From positions 62,001-126,000 of the forward strand of contig DHPF01000012.1 of NCBI GenBank assembly GCA_002407855.1: DNA of 64,000 bases, read 5' to 3'. Origin of the DNA: Bacteroidales bacterium UBA5371. GTDB taxonomy: Bacteria > Bacteroidota > Bacteroidia > Bacteroidales > P3. This document shows, piece by piece, positions 1 to 8,651 of the stretch. Within the stretch, counting starts at the first letter, position 1. Each line of letters begins with the position of its first letter. The notes under the pieces are model-generated. The model searched no databases and had not been told where the DNA came from. It worked only from the letters and a program-made list of their open reading frames with translations. The position numbers and the translations under genes are program-made.

Positions 1-9
1 AAATTAATC

Positions 10-17
10 TAAATTTG
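10..17 (+). promoter_or_regulatory. Candidate -7 box for the small membrane gene at 94
   Basis: TAAATTTG matches the Bacteroidota -7 consensus TAnnTTTG and lies 76 bp before the ATG. The -33 region is outside the window, so only half of the promoter is visible. Confidence 0.4.
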
Positions 18-93
18 CATGCCCTTAAACCTAATTTCTTGTCAAACCAGTTAAGTTAAAAAGGATACAGACTAACTTAAAAATTATTTTGTT

Positions 94-432
94 ATGAATG
101 AATTTCTGTTAATATTGATTATTGGACTTATAGGTATTATTTTCTCATTTTTACTTTCATTTCTAAAAATAAAGAAACTAATTAAAAGCAAATCGGAACA
201 AGAAATAAAGCTCCTATATAAGAAAAGTAAGAAACTCTACTATCGACTATCTTATGTTTTCCTTACCTATATTTTCATAGGATTAATTTTACAATTTGCC
301 CTAAGAAGAAGAGCTTTATGCGAAAGTTTAAATATATTCTATATATATGGGTTGCTTATAGTACTTATTATTGGGATTTATTTTATGTTTAATTATCTCC
401 AATTACTAAGAAGAAGGGTTAAAGGCAAATAG
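94..432 (+). CDS. Small hypothetical membrane protein
   Basis: This 112-residue protein is not recognised. It has a hydrophobic segment at about residues 3-24, a very basic stretch (about 26-50), then two further hydrophobic segments at about 52-68 and 80-101, and ends in an arginine- and lysine-rich tail. Three transmembrane helices are therefore likely. The ATG follows an AT-rich leader without a Shine-Dalgarno sequence, which is normal for this phylum. It stands alone: the next gene starts 354 bp further on behind its own promoter. No catalytic motif is visible and no function is proposed. Confidence 0.6.
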   Translation: MNEFLLILIIGLIGIIFSFLLSFLKIKKLIKSKSEQEIKLLYKKSKKLYYRLSYVFLTYIFIGLILQFALRRRALCESLNIFYIYGLLIVLIIGIYFMFNYLQLLRRRVKGK

Positions 433-499
433 AGTTTTAAAACTATTTTATTTGTAACTAAAACTTTTTCTCATAGACTTGAGTTTTTTAAATCAAATA

Positions 500-610
500 T
501 TATGTTCTTCTAAGATTAAATCTTATAGAAATGAATCTTTGTTTCAGAAAATTGTCTTTTGATTCTAATAAATTATCTCTTTGTTTCATTTTTTTATCTC
601 TTAGATTGAG
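500..610 (-). repeat. 21-bp periodic intergenic array (copy 1)
   Basis: Read on the minus strand there are five units in exact 21-bp phase, with unit starts at 610, 589, 568, 547 and 526. The clearest one begins TTAGAATCAAAAGACAAT. The spacer from 433 to 786 holds only this array and the promoter of the next gene. One reading frame is open from an ATG at 589 to a stop at 500 (29 codons), but there is no other sign of expression. Confidence 0.7.
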
Positions 611-693
611 AAAAATGAAATAAATCCTTGTTATTATATATTGAATTAATAAATAAATAATTACTTAATCCAATGATTTTAAGTTAGTATCTG

Positions 694-725
694 TTGAAAA
701 TATATTTTATTGGAAATTATTTTTG
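694..725 (+). promoter_or_regulatory. Candidate promoter of the pirin operon
   Basis: TTG at 694-696 and TATTTTTG at 718-725 are separated by 21 bp, which fits the Bacteroidota pattern of a TTG -33 box and a TAnnTTTG -7 box. The start codon is about 60 bp downstream. Confidence 0.5.
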
Positions 726-786
726 CAGTAAAATGTAATATCTTCTTAAAATTAGCGTCTAATTAAAATTATAAATAATTTATGAA

Positions 787-1488
787 ATGAAAAAGATAAT
801 AGATAGAGCTGAAACAAGAGGACATTTTAACCATGGTTGGTTAGATACAAACCATACGTTTTCTTTTGCAAATTACTATAACCCACAAAGGATGCACTTT
901 GGAGTGCTTAGGGTTTTAAATGATGATACAATTATTCCCTTAGAGGGATTTGACATTCACCCTCACCATGATATGGAGATTATTTCCATTCCACTCAAAG
1001 GAAAGATGCGTCATGGCGATTCTTTAAATAATTCTGATGTAATTACAAGAGGACAAATTCAAGTGATGAGTGCTGGCACAGGCATTCAACATATAGAGTA
1101 TAATGATAGTGATTCAGAGGATTTGAGTTTCCTTCAAATTTGGATATTTCCTAAAACAAAAGGAACAAAGCCTCGTTATAATAACTACGATATAACTAAC
1201 CTCTTAAAGAAAAATGATATCTCTTTATTCCTTTCTCCTAAGAGTGAAGCAAATATTAATCAAGATGCGTGGCTTTCTTGGGCTAATTTAGATAAAGGAA
1301 GTGCCAAGACATATAATCTTTATGGACAAAATACAGGAGTATATGTCTTTGTTTTGAATGGAGAATTGGAAATAGAGGATTTAAAATTAACCACAAGAGA
1401 TGGAGTAGGTATAACCGAAGCAAGTAGCTTTGAAATAAAGGCATTGGAAAATACAGAGGCTATTTTCTTTGAAGTAGCAATGAACTAA
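787..1488 (+). CDS. Pirin family protein (YhhW-like, bicupin)
   Basis: This 233-residue protein has the usual length of YhhW-type pirins, which are metal-dependent bicupins, some with quercetin dioxygenase activity. The N-terminal cupin carries HPHHDMEI, and the metal ligands expected from the family are present at about His58, His60, His102 and Glu104 (QHIEYN). The pirin motif around GTGIQH is intact. A predicted FMN reductase follows after 38 bp, so the two are probably one redox-related operon. The physiological substrate cannot be read from the sequence. Family assignment is confident; the enzymatic role is inference. Confidence 0.92.
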   Translation: MKKIIDRAETRGHFNHGWLDTNHTFSFANYYNPQRMHFGVLRVLNDDTIIPLEGFDIHPHHDMEIISIPLKGKMRHGDSLNNSDVITRGQIQVMSAGTGIQHIEYNDSDSEDLSFLQIWIFPKTKGTKPRYNNYDITNLLKKNDISLFLSPKSEANINQDAWLSWANLDKGSAKTYNLYGQNTGVYVFVLNGELEIEDLKLTTRDGVGITEASSFEIKALENTEAIFFEVAMN

Positions 1489-1526
1489 TAAAACAAAATA
1501 ATTAATAACAAAAATAAAAATTTAAA

Positions 1527-2078
1527 ATGAAACAAATAGCTATTATTTCACCAAGTGTGAGAAACGAAAGAGTAGGGCATAGAGTTGCTTTATATATTAA
1601 AAAATACTTAGAAGAAAATTCAATTGCAAAGGTTGATTTATTGGATTTAAAGGAGTTTGATTTCCCTTTGTTTAATGAGAGGTTGATGTTCCAGAAAGAC
1701 CCTTCTGCTAAATTAATTGACTTTTCCGAAAGAATTAAAAAGGCAGACGGAGTAATAATTGTATCTTCTGTGTATAATTATAGTTTTCCTGCCTCTTTAA
1801 AGAATGCAATTGATGTTCTTTATCCTGAATGGACAAGAAAAGTTGTTGCTCTTGCCTCTGCCACAATGGGTATTGTTGAAGGGCTACCAACAACCTTCCA
1901 GCTTGAAAACATACTTTCTCAAATGAAAGCAATAGTTTCTCCAATTAAGTTCTTTGCTATAAATATTGCAAACGAATACAAAGAAGATGGAACAGCAGTA
2001 AATAAGGAAACAACCGATAAACAGGTTAAACCAATGGTTGATGAATTTATGTTTTTGGTAAATAAATTTACTGAATAA
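1527..2078 (+). CDS. NADPH-dependent FMN reductase family protein
   Basis: This 183-residue flavodoxin-fold protein begins with the phosphate-binding region (SPSVRNERVGHR) and has the family signature as VYNYSFPASLKNAID at about residues 82-96. Proteins of this family bind FMN and reduce FMN, quinones or azo compounds with NAD(P)H. The gene follows pirin after 38 bp without a visible promoter, so it is probably co-transcribed. A strong hairpin lies 29 bp after the stop codon. The family is clear, but the acceptor substrate is unknown. Confidence 0.88.
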   Translation: MKQIAIISPSVRNERVGHRVALYIKKYLEENSIAKVDLLDLKEFDFPLFNERLMFQKDPSAKLIDFSERIKKADGVIIVSSVYNYSFPASLKNAIDVLYPEWTRKVVALASATMGIVEGLPTTFQLENILSQMKAIVSPIKFFAINIANEYKEDGTAVNKETTDKQVKPMVDEFMFLVNKFTE

Positions 2079-2106
2079 TATTTTAACCACCCTAACTTCA
2101 ATAAAA

Positions 2107-2142
2107 AAAGAGGCGTAAACATTAATTTGCTTACGCCTCTTT
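2107..2142. terminator. Bidirectional hairpin terminator
   Basis: A perfect 12-bp stem pairs AAAGAGGCGTAA (2107-2118) with TTACGCCTCTTT (2131-2142) around a 12-nt loop. Runs of A upstream and T downstream suit termination in both directions between two convergent genes. Confidence 0.8.
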
Positions 2143-2181
2143 GTGTTTATATGTTTAGTGTTTTGATTCTTTCTTTTTGTG

Positions 2182-2265
2182 ATTTGATTAGAGATTATTA
2201 GAATTTGATTTCATTGAAATAGAATTTGATTCTAATCTCTTAGAACTTGATTCTATTTTGATGAA
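2182..2265 (-). repeat. 21-bp periodic intergenic array (copy 2)
   Basis: Four units in exact 21-bp phase start at 2182, 2203, 2224 and 2245. They are on the minus strand relative to the TTAGAATCAA core (seen here as TTGATTCTAA). The array fills the spacer between the terminator at 2107 and the stop codon of the minus-strand gene at 2268. Confidence 0.8.
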
Positions 2266-2267
2266 AT

Positions 2268-3107
2268 TTAGTTATAATCTATTATATCAAAATTATCAAA
2301 GGGTTGAGTGTCGGAATAGATTTTTTTAGTTTTTGGGTCAATGCCATAATAGTAAATATCAACACCCGAAGATTTAATCCAAACATATTTATTCATTAAG
2401 AAATTGAAGAAATATTGAGCAGAGGTTTGTCCTGTTATGGCAGCACTTAGATGAGCATCATTAGTAGTTGTTTTTTTATAATCATAAGAAGCGTAGTATT
2501 CATTTCCTGCTTTTCTAATTTCTCCTTCAAAAAAATCATTTACCTCTTCCTCGCAGTAGAAAACTAATCGGGAATTGGTATCTGCTTCATTGTAAATGAG
2601 CCAAGCATTAAATCTTATTCCATTTAGCTGTTTGTGAAAAACCTCATTGCCATTTGTTAGACTGTCGGTATAGTTAAATTCATCTATCTCCAATTGTGCA
2701 ACATTTAAGGTATGATGTCTTTCGTCAATATTTATTTTTGCATCTGGCTCATTAACATATATGACTTTAAATCCAAAGTAGGTTAATTTATTTATTAATT
2801 CTGTCTTATAATTATTTAGAAGGATTGAATCGGAAATACTATCAGCAAGTGGTGCATATTTATTATAAAGTTCTTTTTGTATGTCTTGGTCTAAGGTCTC
2901 AAAGTTTGGCATCTTCTCAATGCTTTCGTTGCGGTACGAAATTACAGGATTAATATGTAAGAATATTATATCCTGACTCAGAGAGTCGGTTTGCTTATTT
3001 TGAAATTCTTTTGCAAAGTTTTGTCCCTTCGATTCCGTGTAACAAAATGTAATTATAAAAATGGATAACACTATTTTAAAATAGTGAACCTTGAATAAAG
3101 TCTTCAT
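2268..3107 (-). CDS. Exported hypothetical protein
   Basis: This 279-residue protein is not recognised. The chosen ATG gives a typical signal peptide (MKTLFKVHYFKIVLSIF, cleaved near SKGQ). A longer in-frame start exists at 3146 but puts hydrophilic residues before the signal peptide. The start overlaps the end of the upstream topoisomerase gene by 32 bp, which implies coupled expression. The mature part is acidic and hydrophilic, with many Asp, Asn and Tyr residues and no cysteine cluster or known motif. It is probably periplasmic or surface-exposed. Confidence 0.65.
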   Translation of the reverse strand: MKTLFKVHYFKIVLSIFIITFCYTESKGQNFAKEFQNKQTDSLSQDIIFLHINPVISYRNESIEKMPNFETLDQDIQKELYNKYAPLADSISDSILLNNYKTELINKLTYFGFKVIYVNEPDAKINIDERHHTLNVAQLEIDEFNYTDSLTNGNEVFHKQLNGIRFNAWLIYNEADTNSRLVFYCEEEVNDFFEGEIRKAGNEYYASYDYKKTTTNDAHLSAAITGQTSAQYFFNFLMNKYVWIKSSGVDIYYYGIDPKTKKIYSDTQPFDNFDIIDYN

Positions 3108-5676
3108 CGTTATGTCCTTTTTCATTTTCAAATTTAATATCTTCATTCTTTTTTTGAGGTTCTACTTCTTCTGGCTCTTCTTCTATTTCTTCTTGATAGG
3201 GTAGAGGTTCCAGAACTTTTACCTTCTTAACGTTATACTTTGATAGTTTCTTGCCTTTTGCCCTATATCTTATTATATCCATAAATTCGGCAAGGTTAAT
3301 AATTTCATTCTCTATTTCTTTTCCCTTCTTGGTGTCTTGCAGATAGAGTTCAACCATAGGTAACCAGTCATTTGTTATATATACAAGCTCATTCTCTTGC
3401 TCCATAAAGAAGACTTTTTTATCCATAATTTCTTCTATAAGGAAGCGTTTGAGCAGGTGTTGTTTGGTTGTTTTGTCTTTGTAGATTAGTGATATAGGCT
3501 TGTCGGCTCTATGCTTTTCTATGATTAGTAAATCGTCTTCAAAATGATTGGAAAGGTCAAAATTGGTTAGGCGATAGCAACCCGAAGCGTATATGGCAAT
3601 AATTTTATCATCCGCACTAAACTCTCCTAAATATTTTCCTCTTTCATCGGCATTTAGTCTTTTAATGGAATCGTCAAACCATATCTTTCGTGCACTTAAA
3701 GTGGAAATACCATCTTCCTTCTTGGTTATCTTTCTGATGAAGTTTGGAGTTAGGATATTGCCTTGTGCATTCTTTCCTTTTATTGCCAAAGATGCAAAGT
3801 CAAAATCAAAATTCATCTTTCTTAAATTTGGCTTTGGTTTGAGCGATATTGAGATAACTTCTGCTTCTCCATTAGGATTGACCGATAGATATAAAACCTT
3901 AGAGCCTTTAATTCCTTTTGTCAAAACATATTCTTTATCTCTAATAATATTTGTTACAGCAAAACGCTTGACATACGACTTTCCAAAGGCACCATCTTGA
4001 TAAACCATATTATAGATTGTTCTATCATCATTCCTCCTAAACACATCTATATGTATAATATCTGTTCCAATAAAATCTTTCTCTTGTACCTTCTTTACAA
4101 CAACAGTTCCGTCTCTACGGAAAGCAATAATATCATCAATATCAGAACAATCACAAACATATTCATCATTTTTCATCCTATAACCTGCAAATCCGTCTTT
4201 ATAGTTGCAGTATAGCTTTTCGTTGGCAACAGCAACTGATTGAGCTTCTATTGTGTCAAAGTTTCTAATTTCAGTCTTTCTCTCTCTGCCTTGCCCATGC
4301 TTTTTTAGGATTCTTTCAAAATAGGCAATGGTATAATCAATAATATGTTCTAAATCGTAATTAACTTGTTTTATATCATCTTCAATTGCTAAGAGAATAT
4401 CATTGGCTTTATCAGAATTGTATTTTGATATTCTATCAATAGGTATTTTTCGTAGCTTATGAATATCTTCTATTATTGGTTCTCTAAGCAGGTTCTTAAT
4501 AAAGGGTTTTAGTCCTATTATTATTGTATCATCAATCTCTTGATCTGTTGTGCAAGGTTTTATTAGTTCATATATCTCATTTTCTATGAATATTCTTTCT
4601 AATGAAGTCCATTGCCATTTTTCTTTAAGTTCGTTTAATTCAATTTCTAATTCTAATTGAAGAAGGTCTACTGTGTTTTGTGTAGATTTTTCTAAGATTT
4701 CTCTTACTCCAAGAAAACAAGGCTTTTCTTTTTCTATAACTGTTGAGTTGGGAGATATAGAAACCTCACAATCGGTAAAGGCATAAAGGGCGTCAATAGT
4801 TTGGTCGGTTGAAGTGTCGTTAGGTAGTTGAATGATGATTTCTACATCTTGTGCCGTATTATCATCAATCTTTTTGATTTTAATTTTCCCCCTATCATTA
4901 GCTTTGATTATAGAATCAATCAATTTACTTGTGGTTGTTCCAAAAGGAATTTCTTTAATAACAAGAGTTTTTTTGTCTTCAACCTTTATTTTTGCCCTAA
5001 CTCTTATTCTTCCTCCTCTTAATCCATTATTGTATTTCTGCACATCAATCATTCCTCCGGTTAAGAAGTCTGGGTAAATCTCGTAAGTCTGATTTTTTAG
5101 AATTTTGATAGAACTTTCTATTAGTTCTATAAAGTTATGAGATAATATTTTACAAGCTAACCCCACTGCAATACCTTCAACACCTTGTGCAAGCAAAAGA
5201 GGAAATTTAATAGGGAGAGTTTCTGGCTCTTTGTTTCTTCCATCATACGACGGACGCCAAGAGGTTGTTTGAGGATTAAAAACAACATCCAATGCAAACT
5301 TAGACAAACGGGCTTCAATATAACGAGGAGCCGCTGCACTATCACCAGTTAATATGTTTCCCCAATTACCTTGACAATCTATAAGAAGTTCTTTTTGTCC
5401 AAGTTGAACCAGAGCATCTCCTATTGAAGCATCACCATGAGGATGGTATTTCATAGTATTTCCAACAATATTTGCAACCTTATTATATCTTCCATCATCC
5501 AATTCTTTCATTGAATGAAGTATTCGTCTTTGAACGGGCTTTAAGCCGTCATTAATATGAGGAACGGCTCTTTCTAATATAACATAAGATGCGTAGTCTA
5601 AAAACCAGTCTTCGTACATTCCCTTAACGGGAATAGTTTTGTGAGTTTGTTTTGTTTGAATGTTGTTTTCTTCCAT
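3076..5676 (-). CDS. parC: DNA topoisomerase IV subunit A (ParC-like)
   Basis: This 866-residue subunit of a type IIA topoisomerase breaks and rejoins DNA, acting with a ParE partner that is not in this window. The breakage-reunion domain shows YHPHGDASIGDAL and the active-site tyrosine in APRYIEARLS (about Tyr119 from the chosen ATG). The C-terminal domain lacks the GyrA box that is present in the second paralogue at 54217, which supports ParC. ATG at 5676 is preferred over an in-frame TTG four codons upstream. The extreme C-terminus is an acidic linker ending in QGSLF, which resembles a sliding-clamp binding peptide. Confidence 0.93.
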   Translation of the reverse strand: MEENNIQTKQTHKTIPVKGMYEDWFLDYASYVILERAVPHINDGLKPVQRRILHSMKELDDGRYNKVANIVGNTMKYHPHGDASIGDALVQLGQKELLIDCQGNWGNILTGDSAAAPRYIEARLSKFALDVVFNPQTTSWRPSYDGRNKEPETLPIKFPLLLAQGVEGIAVGLACKILSHNFIELIESSIKILKNQTYEIYPDFLTGGMIDVQKYNNGLRGGRIRVRAKIKVEDKKTLVIKEIPFGTTTSKLIDSIIKANDRGKIKIKKIDDNTAQDVEIIIQLPNDTSTDQTIDALYAFTDCEVSISPNSTVIEKEKPCFLGVREILEKSTQNTVDLLQLELEIELNELKEKWQWTSLERIFIENEIYELIKPCTTDQEIDDTIIIGLKPFIKNLLREPIIEDIHKLRKIPIDRISKYNSDKANDILLAIEDDIKQVNYDLEHIIDYTIAYFERILKKHGQGRERKTEIRNFDTIEAQSVAVANEKLYCNYKDGFAGYRMKNDEYVCDCSDIDDIIAFRRDGTVVVKKVQEKDFIGTDIIHIDVFRRNDDRTIYNMVYQDGAFGKSYVKRFAVTNIIRDKEYVLTKGIKGSKVLYLSVNPNGEAEVISISLKPKPNLRKMNFDFDFASLAIKGKNAQGNILTPNFIRKITKKEDGISTLSARKIWFDDSIKRLNADERGKYLGEFSADDKIIAIYASGCYRLTNFDLSNHFEDDLLIIEKHRADKPISLIYKDKTTKQHLLKRFLIEEIMDKKVFFMEQENELVYITNDWLPMVELYLQDTKKGKEIENEIINLAEFMDIIRYRAKGKKLSKYNVKKVKVLEPLPYQEEIEEEPEEVEPQKKNEDIKFENEKGHNDEDFIQGSLF

Positions 5677-5710
5677 ATTATTAGCCAAATATATTTTGGC
5701 AAGTTATTAT

Positions 5711-6301
5711 TTAAAATTCTACCTTAGGAGCTGCTTCTGCACCTTGTTCTGCTGCAAAATATGCTTTTCTATCAAACCCAAATATTCCTGCAAGAATATT
5801 AGTAGGGAAACGACGTATTGACGAATTGTAAGTATTAACAATATCTGCAAAGTTTTGTCTTTCAACAGCAATCCTGTTTTCTGTTCCTTCCAATTGAGAT
5901 TGAAGCTCCAAGAAGTTTTGATTAGCCTTCAAGTCAGGGTAACGTTCCACCACAACCATTAATCTATCCAAAGAAGATTTAAGTGCTGCTTGGCTTTGTT
6001 GATACTTGTCTAAGCTTTCTTGAGTTAAATTATTTGGGTCAACCTTTGCATTAGAAGCAATATTTCTTGCTTGCACAACTTCTAAAAGAGTTTCTTGTTC
6101 GTGAGTTGCGTATCCCTTAACGGTATTAACTAAATTCGGAATAAGGTCTAATCGTCTTTGATACTGACTTTCTACCTTTGACCATTGTTGAGAACAAGCC
6201 TCATCTTTTTTTACTAATCCATTATAGGCTGAAATAGCCCATAAAACAACTATTGCAATAATTGCAATTATAGTTACTATACTTGTTGTTTTCTTTTTCA
6301 T
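5711..6301 (-). CDS. lemA: LemA family protein
   Basis: This 196-residue protein has one N-terminal membrane helix (about residues 8-26) followed by the LemA helical domain. Family hallmarks are present: YNGLVKKDEAC, the RRLDLIPNLVNTVKGYA block and a C-terminal FPTNILAGIFGF. The helix anchors the protein in the inner membrane; orientation and biochemical role are not established for the family. It lies 52 bp downstream of a TPM-domain gene, a conserved partnership in many bacteria, and is probably co-transcribed with it. Confidence 0.92.
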   Translation of the reverse strand: MKKKTTSIVTIIAIIAIVVLWAISAYNGLVKKDEACSQQWSKVESQYQRRLDLIPNLVNTVKGYATHEQETLLEVVQARNIASNAKVDPNNLTQESLDKYQQSQAALKSSLDRLMVVVERYPDLKANQNFLELQSQLEGTENRIAVERQNFADIVNTYNSSIRRFPTNILAGIFGFDRKAYFAAEQGAEAAPKVEF

Positions 6302-6353
6302 AAATATACTTTTTATTTGTTTATAATTAATAATGTATTTAAGTTAATATTTT

Positions 6354-7616
6354 TTAGAAGCTACCTCCGCCACCTCCACCACCGGATAGTCCTCCTCCAA
6401 AGCTACCTCCTGAAAATCCTCCACCGCCTCTTCCAAAACCACTTCCACTTCCTCCAAGAATAACTCCTGTGGTTGCTCTTGGTATTATATAATCTGTTTC
6501 CTTATGATTTCCACAATTCTTACAAGTATAGGTCTTCCGTCCTTTCCCATCGTGAGATTGTGTCGCTAAACGAACAATTATATCCGACTGCATAAACATT
6601 GTTTTCCCACCACAAAACTGACAGATAGAGTATTTGGTTAATGAGTTATCAAAAGAAAAAATATCTGTATTACCACAATTATTGCATAACCAAACATCAT
6701 AATCTTTAGATTTGATATTCTCTTCCAAGATTTGTTTTTCAGAGAGGTATTTATCGTCATCCTTTTCGTTTAATTTATGCATTGTATTAGTACATTTACT
6801 ACATATTTGCATTTTGTTTCTAACTTGTGGTTTGAAGATTAATTTATACCAAAGATAGATTAGAACCAACATTATAGGAAATAATATCCCCACCATATAC
6901 CATGGTTTTGCCGACTTACTAAAAGCATTTATTTTTTCTTCCCTTTGAAATGCTTCAAACTTAGTATGAGATTTTATTATATTGATTACTGCAAAAGTAA
7001 GAAGTATAAGAGTTATTATTAAGTATCCATTAATAAAAGGCAGATAATCTATCAATGTTTTAGGCTTTCTTTCTGCAAACCCTTCTGTCAGGTATTCCTG
7101 AATAATTAAACGGCTTATTTCATCAATAGCAGCAATCATCCCATTATCCCAATCTGCTTTGCTAAAATATGGAGCCATTATGGTATTAACTATTTGAGTA
7201 CTCTTTGCATCGGTTATTATACCCTCTAAACCATAACCTGTACGTATAAAAACCTCTCTTCTATCAACAATAAGAACAAGAACTAATCCATTATTAGATT
7301 CTTTTTGCCCAACTTTCCAACTATTAAATAGCTGCATAGAAACTTCTCTGGCATCCATTTCGCCCGCATTTTGCAAAGCAACAACAACAACTTGTGCAGT
7401 AGTTAATTTTTCTAAGGAGTCAAGTTTTACATTTAATATATTGTATGCACTTTCTGAAAGAATATTATCTTGATTAGAAACATAAGAATTAGAAGTTACA
7501 GTTTTTATTGGTTGAATATTATTAATGGAGAAAGTTTGTGCATTACATATATTTATAAATAGTAATATGCTAAATAAAATACTAAATTTAAGATATATAG
7601 ATAATTGCTTTGTCAT
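6354..7616 (-). CDS. TPM-domain membrane protein with zinc-ribbon motifs
   Basis: This 420-residue protein starts with a signal peptide (ending near CNAQ). A TPM domain follows at about residues 45-175 (VVVALQNAGEMD, GLVLVLIVDRREVFIRTGYGLEG), then membrane segments at about 193-213 and 240-262. The cytosol-facing part has four CxxC pairs (CSKC, CNNC, CQFC, CKNC), probably two zinc sites. It ends in a glycine- and serine-rich tail typical of YgcG-like proteins. The gene precedes lemA. Its -7 box at 7648 lies back to back with that of trxB. A membrane quality-control role is only a family-level suggestion. Confidence 0.88.
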   Translation of the reverse strand: MTKQLSIYLKFSILFSILLFINICNAQTFSINNIQPIKTVTSNSYVSNQDNILSESAYNILNVKLDSLEKLTTAQVVVVALQNAGEMDAREVSMQLFNSWKVGQKESNNGLVLVLIVDRREVFIRTGYGLEGIITDAKSTQIVNTIMAPYFSKADWDNGMIAAIDEISRLIIQEYLTEGFAERKPKTLIDYLPFINGYLIITLILLTFAVINIIKSHTKFEAFQREEKINAFSKSAKPWYMVGILFPIMLVLIYLWYKLIFKPQVRNKMQICSKCTNTMHKLNEKDDDKYLSEKQILEENIKSKDYDVWLCNNCGNTDIFSFDNSLTKYSICQFCGGKTMFMQSDIIVRLATQSHDGKGRKTYTCKNCGNHKETDYIIPRATTGVILGGSGSGFGRGGGGFSGGSFGGGLSGGGGGGGSF

Positions 7617-7647
7617 TAATAGAAAATAATATATATGTTTTAAAGAG

Positions 7648-7655
7648 CAAAGATA
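7648..7655 (-). promoter_or_regulatory. Candidate -7 box for the TPM-lemA operon
   Basis: On the minus strand this reads TATCTTTG, an exact TAnnTTTG match 32 bp before the start codon. It sits 13 bp from the oppositely oriented trxB box. Confidence 0.55.
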
Positions 7656-7668
7656 TAAAGAAAATTCT

Positions 7669-7676
7669 TAGTTTTG
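7669..7676 (+). promoter_or_regulatory. Candidate -7 box for trxB
   Basis: TAGTTTTG matches TAnnTTTG and lies 36 bp before the ATG at 7712. It supports this start rather than the in-frame upstream extension to 7610, which would begin before the promoter. Confidence 0.55.
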
Positions 7677-7711
7677 CAGTTTGTAAGCAAGAAAATTTAA
7701 TTAAAAGATAT

Positions 7712-8650
7712 ATGAACTTAGAAAAAGTAAAGTGCTTAATTATTGGCTCAGGCCCTGCTGGCTATACAGCAGCTATTTATGCCTCAAGAGCTAATCTTAA
7801 TCCAGTTGTAATAGAAGGCATGCAGCCAGGAGGACAACTCACAATCACAACAGAAATAGATAATTTTCCAGGCTATCCACAGGGGATAAATGGAACAGAA
7901 ATGATGAATGATTTAAAAAAACAAGCCGAAAGATTTGGAACAAAAATCATTAATGATATAATTAATAAGGTTGATTTTCAAAAATATCCTTTCGTATTAG
8001 AAACTGATTCGGGTAAAATTATTGAAGCCGAAACAGTTATTATTGCAACAGGAGCCTCAGCTCGTTGGTTAGGATTAGAGTCAGAAGAAAAGTATAAAGG
8101 AATGGGGGTAAGTGCCTGTGCAACTTGTGATGGATTCTTCTACCGCAATCAAATAGTTGGAGTTGTTGGAGGAGGGGATACTGCATGCGAAGAAGCATCA
8201 TATTTATCTAATGGTTGTTCGAAAGTTTATTTAATTGTACGCCGTGATGTTCTTAGAGCATCTGTTGCAATGCAAAAGAAAGTATTAAATAATCCAAAAG
8301 TAGAAATTCTTTGGAATTATAAACCAATTGAAGTGCTTGGTGATAAAAATGGAGTTACAGGAGTAATGCTTGAAAACACAAAAGAAGGAAACCTAAAACA
8401 AGTTGAATTAGCAGGATTATTTCTTGCAATTGGTCATCATCCTAATTCCGATGTATTCTCTTCTCAAATTAATACCGATGAACTTGGATACATTATAACA
8501 AAAGCAGGAACAACTCATACCAATATACCTGGCGTTTTTGCCGCAGGAGATATTCAAGACACAATATATCGTCAAGCCATAACTGCTGCTGCGAGCGGTT
8601 GTAAGGCAGCCTTAGATGCAGAAAGATTTTTAAGCGAAAAACAAAACTAA
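7712..8650 (+). CDS. trxB: Thioredoxin-disulfide reductase
   Basis: This 312-residue enzyme is an FAD- and NADPH-dependent flavoprotein that reduces thioredoxin. The FAD-binding GSGPAG is at residues 10-15, the redox-active CATC followed by DG is near residue 135, the NADPH-binding GGGDTACEEA comes next, and the C-terminal FAD motif is FAAGDIQD. Length fits low-molecular-weight TrxB. The ATG at 7712 is chosen because upstream in-frame sequence encodes no part of the fold and contains the promoter. The porin gene starts one base after the stop codon, so the two are translationally coupled. Confidence 0.97.
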   Translation: MNLEKVKCLIIGSGPAGYTAAIYASRANLNPVVIEGMQPGGQLTITTEIDNFPGYPQGINGTEMMNDLKKQAERFGTKIINDIINKVDFQKYPFVLETDSGKIIEAETVIIATGASARWLGLESEEKYKGMGVSACATCDGFFYRNQIVGVVGGGDTACEEASYLSNGCSKVYLIVRRDVLRASVAMQKKVLNNPKVEILWNYKPIEVLGDKNGVTGVMLENTKEGNLKQVELAGLFLAIGHHPNSDVFSSQINTDELGYIITKAGTTHTNIPGVFAAGDIQDTIYRQAITAAASGCKAALDAERFLSEKQN

Positions 8651-8651
8651 A

